Shown here: piece by piece, positions 51,782-61,201 of the stretch
Layout of the letters: each line of letters opens with the position of its first letter
Position numbering within the stretch: position 1 is the stretch's first letter
NCBI GenBank assembly: GCA_964304625.1
Contig: OZ199838.1
Coordinates: forward strand, 10,602,001 to 10,666,000
Reading direction: 5' to 3'
Source of the DNA: Kudoa neothunni
Lineage: Eukaryota > Cnidaria
DNA: 64,000 bases
Notes under the pieces: model-generated
The model's input: only the letters and a program-made list of their open reading frames with translations
What the model was told of the DNA's origin: nothing
Database searches by the model: none
Program-made: the position numbers and the translations under genes

Positions 51782-53436
51782 CTTTTCTGGGCTGAATATT
51801 TGGTAAATGTATACAGGTAACTGTTGGGGAAGTTATATTATTATGTTACATGCCCGATAATTCTTTCCACAACACCCGTCATTATGGAGACTGCAAATAG
51901 CACACATCCCTAACATCCATACTAAAGGTTGTTATTACAATTGTCTATGCCTAGCAACGTTACCGTCGTGAAGTTTTGTTAGCATTACTTTCTTTCCCAA
52001 GCTTACTCAATCAGATTAGTTATATTAGCAATAATTCCGGGTTTTTTAAACTAGATTACTTTAATCTTTTTAATCATTTCTCAAGGTTAACAAATTTGAT
52101 TAATTTTTGTTATTATTGGGAAGAACTTATATTTGGATGACCAAAAATTGTTGTAGTTTATAATTAGTAGCAATATGATTATATATTAAGCTTAATTTGC
52201 ATGAAGTTATCGTATTTGGATATTAAAAGTGAACTTATTTTTTTATTGCAGGTTCATTATTCTTCGACATTAGGTGCTGATTTATTGATGATGTTGGGGG
52301 AAGTGAAGTGATTGCGATTATTACTTAATCAATTATTGTTTTATTTTTTCACCGCGTTAAATTACATCAAAATTAATATTTCAAGGCCTTATTAAAAACA
52401 TTTAGAATATAAACTTGTTTTAACTATAATTAGATATAATAACTGCTATAATTCCAATGCGGTGACCCAATTACAAATCTCAAGTTGTTACTCACACGCC
52501 ATTACTGATCCTTGATATCCGAGTTAATTTTTAATGCGTAATAAATACTCAATAATCATAATAAACCCTCAACCAGTAAATTAAGAGATTAAATCATTTT
52601 ACTTAATGTTTCTTAGACTATCCGTTGACAATTTTAAAAACAAGCGCTGCACTACCCCAAATCAATTTCGCTCAACCCTTGCAACCGCAACAACGATGTG
52701 CCACACCCCTTTCTAAAGTCAAAGTAAAGCTTTGCACTCAATTTATAGAAAATAATACATCCTATGAAAAAGAGCAGACAGTCGTGACTTTTGACCAGTT
52801 ATTATCCTTGTTATTAAATTTAAGGTCTTATAGTAGAAATCTTTGATTTGTAATGATTCAAAAGATTTTATTTATCAGCTATCTAATTCCTTGTAATCAA
52901 CTATCGATTTTGAACCCTATGTATCCCGAGGTTATTGTAAAGCTTTCGATACACTAACGTTAGTTTAAGTCTAACAAGGTTCGAACGTAATGAGTCGGGG
53001 AACAGAGTCTCATTATATAGAATCGCTGCACTACGTGTACGAGCCCTTCACGCGCAAGCACATTGACGATTTTTGAAATTTTTTATTTTGTATAATTAAA
53101 TGAAATTAAATAGTTGGACGCTTGAGTATTTATTTTTAAATCAATTAAATATTTTTCAAGTGAACTAAAATAGAGAAAATTGATATTCTATTTGTGATCC
53201 CTAAAATTTTTAAAGTATTCATTTAGCATCTCCCCTTTCTTTCAAAATAATACTCGAATTTGGATTAATTTTGAGTTAAAAATTAGCTACTGAGTCTTTT
53301 TTTAAAGTAGGTCCTAATTTCGAATAAATACAGTAGGAAAATTAATAAATCTTCAAATTGCGAAAAATATAGTTAAATGACGATAAGTATACTTATACAA
53401 TAAACATAGCTTTTTATCATTTCTCATTTGTTTGAT

Positions 53437-53636
53437 NNNNNNNNNNNNNNNNNNNNNNNNNNNNNNNNNNNNNNNNNNNNNNNNNNNNNNNNNNNNNNNN
53501 NNNNNNNNNNNNNNNNNNNNNNNNNNNNNNNNNNNNNNNNNNNNNNNNNNNNNNNNNNNNNNNNNNNNNNNNNNNNNNNNNNNNNNNNNNNNNNNNNNNN
53601 NNNNNNNNNNNNNNNNNNNNNNNNNNNNNNNNNNNN
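53437..53636. other. Assembly gap of exactly 200 N
   Basis: 200 consecutive N, a round number typical of a scaffold gap of unknown size. It marks the outer end of the right arm of the inverted repeat. Confidence 0.99.
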
Positions 53637-54148
53637 AAATGAATATAGTTTCAATATCAGGAATTCCGATGCAGTATAATTTTCATTTAAGAGATTATCA
53701 GAAAATTTTAATCATGTAAAAACGCGACACGCAGCTTACATCCTTTTTAGAATGTGTATAGAGCCCCAAATTTTTCCTGCGTGGCAACAACTTATAATCT
53801 CAAATTATGTGTTTTATTTAAAATGACAATAAGCCTTTTTTCCCTTTAATTGTATATTGAGTGTGTGAAAAGTGAATCTATATCTTAACAATTTTGGTTA
53901 TGCAACGAATTTTAAGGGGAATGCAACATCACTTGTAAATATGACGCTAATGACGTTATTTACCTTAAAATTACTCCAACCGGCATATACAACATTTTTA
54001 AAACATTATGTGCTATCATTAACGGAGTCTCTTTGTATATAATGAGTAAAAGTTCATTCTAATTGATTACGACCCCGAAGTAGGGTCTCTATGCGTATCA
54101 CGTCAGGCGCGTGATGAACGCAAAATGCTTCATGTATCACGCATGTTA
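53637..54148. other. Unassigned sequence after the gap
   Basis: AT-rich, no coding region or repeat end seen. It does not match the flank of the left arm. Confidence 0.4.
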
Positions 54149-54649
54149 ACCTGAACAATATGGCATAGTGGTGTTAGGTTGAGATCGCATATTTTGAGGT
54201 TTCGAGTTCGAGGCCTACTCCGAGCGTTCTCGTACTCCTAATCCGAAATTAAATAGGAAGGCTGTGGTAATCGCAAAGATCTACGATTTATCATGGCCTT
54301 GCTTGCAACTGGGAGGGGAACCTGGCGGAAGGGTAGATCTTGAGCGTTCATAAATGGCCGGGTAGAGGGACGAAATAAACCCAGTAGGGGTGGGAGGTTT
54401 CCGTAGAGCCGACGCCCGCATTCGGACGACTTTCTAAGACTAATTCTGGGTTAGTCCAGGGTATGGTTGGTGGTGGTTGCCCCGAAACGAAGATGTTTAA
54501 TGGGTTAAAATCCCACACTACTGCATAAACGTAAGTAAACTTAATATGACGCTGCGGTTCCTAAAGCGTAATTGGAGAAGGCCTGACCGGTCCGAACTTC
54601 ATATCGTAATAAGTTGCGTCAGGGGTTTTACCTAATAAACAAAAAAAAA
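54149..54649 (+). repeat. tRNA-derived SINE, copy C
   Basis: About 500 bases starting AACCTGAACAATATGGCATA, with A-box-like TGGCATAGTGG and a strong B box in GGTTTCGAGTTCGAGGCC. The body is as in copies A and B, including the segment GGTGGGAGGTTTCCGTAGAG that copy A keeps only in altered form. It ends CAGGGGTTTTACC and an A-rich tail that runs directly into the hAT target duplication at 54649-54656. Confidence 0.8.
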
Positions 54650-55246
54650 GTTAGACCAGGGCTTCCCGATCGGGGGTTCTCGGACCTAGAGTTAATGAAA
54701 AAACTGTACGCTTAAGCATGCTTTGTACATGATGTATCTATTCTAAATAAGCAGAATCTCTTTCTAAAATATATCATATGCGATTCGTGCGTAATCGAAG
54801 CTGAAATAATTCTGATAAACAAATAATTATTTGATGAATGTTAAGGAAAATTAATTCATGTTTTTAACCCTCTAACGGGCTTAGGGTCTTTTAGACCTCA
54901 AGACGATTTTAATTTGTCCATAGAATACTTTATAATTACCTGGGATACTTAAAATTTCATCTATTCTCCTAAATTATTTTAATAAATAGATTTATAAAAA
55001 TCTTTATGTGGAATATTGATTATTTCTTATCGAACAAAATTTTTATCTTCCAACGGGCTTTGGGGTAAAAAAGACCCCAGATTTTTTTTGATTTGATGTA
55101 TGTAGAAAATTATTATAAGATGATTTGGAAATTTAAAAAAAAATCTGCCTAATAAATACTGTCAAATTCAGCAATTATTAATCAATATAATCCGCTGTAA
55201 TCCGGTTAAGTATGTAATCGCAACATATCGTAACCATCGTTTATAT

Positions 55247-55846
55247 CAGGGGTCGGCAACCCTATTAGGTTGCCGGGCCGGATAGTCATGTAAAACTAGG
55301 AGGCAGGCCAGAATATATTTAAATCCAGTAGAAGTAATAAATTTTTCACAATACAATTGAAAATTGGATTAGTAAATTTATATTTTGACATTTAAAAGAA
55401 TATATTTTTATTTTAACGAGAAAAAAACAACGAAAGTGAATGTTCGATATTTTTATGAGGGAATTACTAGTTTTATACAATTTTTTATTTCATAATTTAC
55501 CTGATATTTTTGAGGTTGAATTTAAACGTTTATATATTCAAATTATGGTTCTAAATCGTAAAGAGCAATAATTAAACGTTTTCATTAGCTACAATAAAAC
55601 TAATATCGTACAATCAGTAACAATAGGTAAGAAATTCGCTAGGGGAAAAATTTTAATCTTTATTTTTTTAAGTATTTTTATGTTTAAAAAAAGGGAATAA
55701 TACTTAAGTAACAGTTCACATTGCTATTAAGCTTATTTATATGCTGAACAGATCGACATTAAAAGTTAGGGAAATTGTATAAGCACCGTAAAAAAAATTA
55801 ACTTTATCAATGACATCCCTTGCGGGCCGGTCGTTGCCGACCTCTG
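55247..55846. repeat. hAT MITE inside the piggyBac
   Basis: 600 bases, starting CAGGGGTCGGCAACCCTATT and ending with the inverted GTTGCCGACCTCTG. The flanks GTTTATAT (55239-55246) and GTCTATAT (55847-55854) match at seven of eight positions. It is of the same family as 29608-30159. It separates the piggyBac's doubled left terminus from its transposase. Confidence 0.85.
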
Positions 55847-56038
55847 GTCTATATGAATACCGCAAGGTCAATGTTTATTAGCTAAATACAAACAAAATTA
55901 ACATATTACCCACATGTGCTAGCAATAAACAATCCCCTACAAAATATGATATAGATAATTTAAGCCTTAGGACCGTATATGAGAGTTAACGCGAAATATA
56001 CACCAATTTTATCGTTTGTTGCGCACATTGAGATAATC

Positions 56039-57627
56039 ATGGCACCATCTGAGGATTTTAGCGATGAATAACAACCTTTAAGTAGCGATATTGATGAAAC
56101 CGTTCTTGAATATTCCGAAGAATCCGATGATACATCAGATTGCGAACATCTGCGGATTCTACGACAAGCAAAAGCGGAATACTTTGGACATTGAATAAGC
56201 CACCTCCATCAAAAATGCTGAAGGAGGATATCATGAATCCTCGTCCTGGGCCAACAGCTTATTGCATACAAAGAGTCAAAAACGTGTTGGACTGTTTTTT
56301 TATATTCTTCACTGATGAAATTTGCCAGGAAATAATAAAACAAACAAACATTCACGGGAAATTACACCTTTCTGATTTATGGAATGATTTAGACGACGTT
56401 GAATTAAGAGGATTTTTCGGAACACTAATTTTGATAGCTGTCTACAAAGACAGAGAGCAACCTCTTTTAGAAATGTTTAGTATAAAGGAAGGGAGAGAGA
56501 TGTATCGCGAAATCTTTTCATTTAATCGTTTTCGCCAAATTCTACGATGTATTCACTTTGACAATCCAAGCACCAGATCTGAAAGAAGAGAATTGGATAA
56601 ATTTTGTCCAATTCGCAACATATGGAACATGTGGATCCAGACTCTACCTATATGTTTTTTCCCCGGTGAAAATGTTACCGTTGACGAGCAGTTAGTCTCG
56701 TTTAGAGGAAGATGCTCATTTAGACAATATATGCCGATGAAGCCGGCGAAATATGGCCTAAAGTTTTTCCTAGCTGTTGATCCAGTCCATAAATATGTTG
56801 TAAACATTTCTCCCTATCTAGGAAAGAACGGAACTCAAGCTAGCCAAAACTATGGTGTTGGTGAGAATATTGTGCTTTCCCTTACAGCTCCCTTGTATAA
56901 CTCAGGAAGAACTATGGTTGCAGATAATTTTTTCTCTTCCCTTAGACTAGCCGAGAAGCTGTTAGACAAAAGTCTGACATATCTTGGAACAATTCGACAC
57001 AATAAGAGAGATTTACCACCGTGTGTTCTTCCGTCTAGAAATCGATCCTTATTCAGCACTATGTTTACATTTTTTGATAAATATATGATCACTTTATATG
57101 TCAACAAAAGAAGAAGAGCAGTGATTCTCCTATCCTCAGGAACAACCAACACCAACATAACCAACGATACACATAAACAAAAGCCTGAAACAATAGTGGA
57201 TTATAATGGTTCCAAAGGAGGAGTAGATACCGTGGATTGGATGTTGGCTTCCGTCTCGGTCCGCAGATTTAATCGACGCTGGCCCATGGTGGTCTTTTAT
57301 AATATGTTGGATTTGACTTTGATAAATTCATTTTGTCTATATAAACATATATTTAACGATTCCACAAAATTGAGACGTGATTTTCTGAAAGAAATGGCTG
57401 GAGAGTTGTATAAATCTCTTTTGGAGAGAAATTCCCAAATGAAAAAATGTTTAAAAAGATCTCATCCAACTTCTATGGAAACATACAACTTTGCAGATTC
57501 AAATACTTCTAAACGAAGATGTGAACATTGTCCTCGTGAAAACGATAAGGAAACCTCACCCAAATGCTCAAAATGTAGAAGTTTCTATTGTCGCGCCCAT
57601 TCGTCAAATAAATGTCTAAATTGCTAG
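56039..57627 (+). pseudogene. piggyBac transposase, nearly intact; N-terminus broken
   Basis: This is a piggyBac-type transposase that would excise and insert at TTAA. An ATG at 56039 opens MAPSEDFSDE and then meets a stop. The acidic N-terminal segment (ETVLEYSEESDDTSDCEH) continues after it, and a frameshift near 56140 leads into an uninterrupted frame to 57627 (about 495 codons). That frame holds the conserved KSGILWTLNKPPP...NPRPGPTAYCIQ block, VTVDEQL with the first Asp (56683), VADNFFSSLRLAEKLL with the second (56923), and SKGGVDTVDWM with the third (57226). It also holds VRRFNRRWPMVVFYNML and a C-terminal Cys-rich zinc domain (CEHCPRE...CSKCRSFYC...CLNC). All three catalytic Asp residues are present. 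One stop and one frameshift near the N-terminus make it a recent pseudogene, unless a downstream start is used. Confidence 0.88.
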
Positions 57628-58608
57628 CTATTAAAAACCAAATTTATTGTGGATCCTTGAAAATATTTTATCTTTTATTTTTTGCTAAAATGTTATTTTT
57701 CATTATTTCAAATAAGACTAAACATATTATACGTTATAACAACGATTTATCGCGATATCTGCTTAATCTTGCCGAGGAGGATTACTGAAGATTAATTATG
57801 AAGTAATTGATTATTTTCTCAGCGTTACTTAGGCAGAATTTTCCCATATTTCCCTCATAAGTTTATAATAATTTTCCGCATACATTAAATTTAAAAAAAT
57901 CTGGGGTCTTTTTTACCCCAAAGCTCGTTGGAGGGTTAATCTACTATTTTGAATTTATTAGTAAATGAAATAAAAATGATAAGTTATATCTTTTTCATTC
58001 GTAAATAAATTATGAAATATTTACTTATTATTGTGGAATATAAACTATTTACAAAGTATTTTAAAAAGGGTTGTATTATTAAAAATTGTATTATTTATTT
58101 TTTTCAGAAAACGACAAGGCGAGTAAGAATTAAACTTTAATTAGCGTCAAGCTTATGTAATTTAAATTTTTGTTCAATTGTTTAAAATTTTTATATTTCA
58201 AATTAGAATCAATTTACACTCAAAAATTATATAAAGTGAAACTTTGCACAACAATTTTAACATATCCAGTTCATTTACAAATTATGATTGATTCATATCT
58301 TTATCTGACAAAAAGCTCTATTTTATTCTAATTATTGTCCAAAAAAGACAAGAACGAATTCAAAACATTTAATTTATTATCAGTTTTATTTATTTTATTC
58401 ACATTTTTTTTCTTGTTACAGTGGACGACTTTGTTCTATTTAATGTAATTCTGATAAAAATATATTCCTCATATAAAAATAAATCTATTTTAAATCTCTT
58501 TTTCGAGAAAGGTCCGGAGTTGTCCTCTTAAGTGGCAGGGGTACGGAAACTAAAATGAATCACGAAGCGCTGTGTTAGACTATTCAAAATTTCAAATAAA
58601 CAATTTAT

Positions 58609-58865
58609 TTATGATCGAAAAAGTAATCCAATGTCATTTTTATTTCATATACTAATACGTGAAATATAATAAGTTGAAAATGTAAATTAATTTTCGGTTA
58701 AATTCATCAAATGATTATTTGTTTATCAAACTTATTTCATTTTCGATTGTGCACGAATCGCACATGATATATTTTAGAGAGAGATTCTGATTATTTACAA
58801 TGCAATCTCGCCAGTACAATTTTTTCGTTGACTAAAGCTGTGAATCTCGGACCCCTTTGGGGTCC
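58609..58865. repeat. Partial copy of the hAT-type element family
   Basis: Resembles the 3' third of 36368-37254 (shared TTTTTATTTCATATACTAAT-like stretch, GCACGAATCGCACATGATAT and AGAGAGATTCTGATTATTT) and ends near a GGTCCGATAA where the terminus should be. It lies 37 bases outside the element ending at 58572, so two family members sit side by side. Confidence 0.6.
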
Positions 58866-59244
58866 GATAACCACCAATTATGAAGCAATAATTTGGAGGA
58901 AACAAACAAAAATTAAAGTTGACGTATAATGACATAATAAAACCTTCGGAATTAACTAATAGCTTTCAGAAAATTACTTACAGGATCTCTCATCTAAACT
59001 CGACATTTTTGCAGATAAACACAGCACGTTCGCAATTGAGCTCAACATCTCGACATTAACATTCATACATATTTTACATCTCACATTAACTAAAAAATTT
59101 GTTTTGTTAAAACATTTCCATAAAATTACGAAATGTAATTCATTAGATGAACCCTAACAACAAGAATCATATCTGTGACTCTGAGAGCTCTATATCAGAT
59201 AATAACAAAATTTCTGATCTACAAACTCATAACTAATGCAGCTC

Positions 59245-59660
59245 TAAAAAAACTCTTCCGGTCTGAGAAAACAAGTGTATAATTATTTTACGAATGGAAT
59301 AAATGACTTTTCCCGAAATTTTTCTACCAAGATCTATCGTTGGGTACATATTGTCAAAATTTCACCAAACTGGAACACTTAATCCACAATTTAGAGGCGG
59401 AGGAAAACCTTCACGCCTTTCTCCTGGTCGGGCAGAAACTATTTAATTAAGTGAATGAATACTGTGAAATTATATGTAATGAACTCAAGCAGAAAGTTTG
59501 CGATGTGTATGATATGATAGAAAAATATTTGGCAAGTTTCACTACACTCTAAAATGTCTTGTGAGGGTCCCAGGGAAATGAACTTGTTTGACAACGATTT
59601 AAAAGAGGACTGAATATTCTGAGATATTCAGAGAACTGTAAAAGAATGTTCACGATGAAA
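59245..59660 (+). pseudogene. Fragment of a Tc1/IS630-like transposase N-terminal region
   Basis: Broken plus-strand frames contain NPQFRGGGKPSRLSPGRAET, the linker typical between the two helix-turn-helix units of Tc1/IS630 transposases. It is followed by a run VNEYCEIICNELKQKVCDVY and a stretch resembling the pre-catalytic region (KRTEYSEIFRELHN). There are many stops, no catalytic triad, and no terminal repeats found. Very old. Confidence 0.45.
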
Positions 59661-61200
59661 GTACTGAATTTCTTGGCATTCGATTTTTCAGTGGTCACTA
59701 GGTGTGGTCAAAAATTGATTGATTGTAGTCGACTTTATAAATTCAATAATTGATTGTGGTGTGCGCAATTAACTGAAATTATGACTTTTTACAAAAAAAA
59801 TTTCTAATAAAGTATAGTCTGAATCGAAACTTCAGTTCTACTGAGGATATTTACTTATATGAGACTTGTCCAGAAAAATGATACCAGATGTTCCAGCAGA
59901 GTTGGAATTGTTGGCAGATGCGAAAAGATAAAGTGTTATTTTGCTCAACTCGCCTTTATCTATGAAAAAAATATGATAGATTATCTTTTAACGCCAAGAG
60001 AATATTTACAAATTTCTGAGATGTTGCTATGTAAAAGAGTTCAATTCAATAACTTGGGTTCTGCAAAAAAATGATATTTCTATAACAGACACAAGATATT
60101 TGTTCGGCAAAGTTATTGAAGAATATCCAATACTGAATGTACTTCCGTGTAAAAATACAAATATTATACACTAAAAGAATTTTGAAAATGGCTCTTTAAA
60201 AATTTGAAAGGATAATAACGATGAATTAACTTCTGAAGTGAAACATTCTGTGTTCAATCTGAAATTGTCCGAATAAATTTCAATAAAAGAAAATGACTCT
60301 TATTAAATCCGCTTATATTGCTTTCAATGCCCAAGAAAACTAAAATTAGGAAATGCAATTGAAATTCCTCGTTATATGGGCACAAGACTTATTCTATCAT
60401 CCTCTAATCTGGTTGGAAGATTATTAAGCTACGCTGGTTATACCTTTGACGATCTCTGCCAAAATTAATCACTCATAAATCGAGAAATGCAAATATTTCT
60501 GAGAACATATAAAAGATTATGTGGCAATAAAATTGTATAGAACGTTTTTTCATTAAATTTACAGTTTTTTGTTAATTCCTCTCTATTTTATCGTTTTGTT
60601 GTAATTAGTTTGTGCTATATCTTGTGTGCCAAAATTTATTATTTATATTGGCTTTTTTATCCTTTATTTAAAAAATAAACAAAACGATAGACAGAAAAAA
60701 ACATTTGTTTAATTTTATTTCAATTTACATCCGATTATGTGGTTTCAAGAAACGTCAAGGTACGCATTTCGTAACGTATTTCAAAAATTAAATTCATTCT
60801 AATTTTTTCATTTTTTGTTCACAAGATTCTCATACATTTTTCTTAAGAATCAATTTAGTCGCGAATAAAGCTTCGGTGTATCTCGATCCGACATGAATTG
60901 AAACCGAATGGATTATATCGGCTATACTTACATTAATACACATTTAAAGTATTTTGTAAACAAAGCATATCAAATTAGAATTAAGTAATTTTTTGTGTTT
61001 TAAAAATATGAAATGACGAAAGTATTTTCTTTAGCCAACAATACATTAATCTGTCGTGACTCAAGTCACGATTAAATAAACATTTATCAGTAAACAAAAT
61101 TATTTACATATTTAACAATAGGCATTTGCCGATTGAGGTCGACAAAAATTTAAACCGTTGGTTTTTTTGCGCACAAAAAAATGAACTAAAAAATCGCTAC
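59661..61200. other. AT-rich stretch, likely including the 5' LTR of the BEL/Pao element
   Basis: An open stretch at 59859-60074 (+, 71 codons) has no recognisable family. I see no other gene. A short perfect palindrome, TCGTGACTCAAGTCACGA, lies near 61054. The last few hundred bases before 61202 should be the 5' LTR of the next element, but its start cannot be fixed because the partner LTR is beyond the window. Confidence 0.4.
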
Positions 61201-61201
61201 A

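Larger units (their letters stand above)
48630..53436 (-). repeat. Right arm of the 11-kb inverted repeat, ending at a sequence gap
   Basis: Inverted copy of 42403-47190. The outer end coincides with the start of a 200-N gap (53437), inside what corresponds to the 3' part of the Tigger element. Sequence after the gap (from 53637) does not continue the match. The match pairs 47190 with 48630 and 42403 with 53436; the 19-base difference in arm length reflects small indels. Confidence 0.93.
54868..57935 (+). mobile_element. piggyBac transposon, 3.07 kb, with duplicated left terminus and an inserted hAT MITE
   Basis: TTAA target duplications at 54864-54867 and 57936-57939. The left end is CCCTCTAACGGGCTTAGGGT; the right end, reversed, is CCCTCCAACGAGCTTTGGGG. 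A second left-type terminus starts at about 55047 (CTTCCAACGGGCTTTGGGGT) and matches the right end more closely and for longer (about 75 bases, including GACCCCAGATTTTTTT), so the left terminus is tandemly doubled. Inside are a hAT MITE (55247-55846) and a transposase (56039-57627). The insertion lies in a TTAA of the surrounding hAT element. Confidence 0.9.
54657..58572. mobile_element. hAT-type non-autonomous element interrupted by a piggyBac
   Basis: Starts CAGGGCTTCCCGATCGGGGG and ends with the inverted GGTACGGAAACTAAAATGAA...AAGCGCTG. The flanks AGTTAGAC (54649-54656) and TGTTAGAC (58573-58580) match at seven of eight positions. Removing the piggyBac (54868-57935) leaves about 850 bases that match the element at 36368-37254 in reverse. 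No transposase of its own. Confidence 0.8.

Noticed and set aside
42403-53436. The 11-kb inverted repeat as a giant transposon with 4.8-kb terminal repeats (for example a Polinton/Maverick).
   Set aside because: No DNA polymerase B, retroviral-type integrase, packaging ATPase or capsid gene is visible, and the arms contain host-like exons (MND1). The outer ends fall inside a Tigger element and at an N gap rather than at defined termini.
53424-53719. Open frames running through the N gap.
   Set aside because: They exist only because N codons contain no stops.
56140-57627. A domesticated PGBD gene.
   Set aside because: The long open frame is tempting, but the copy lies between intact piggyBac ends and TTAA duplications, so it is simply a young transposon with a damaged N-terminus.
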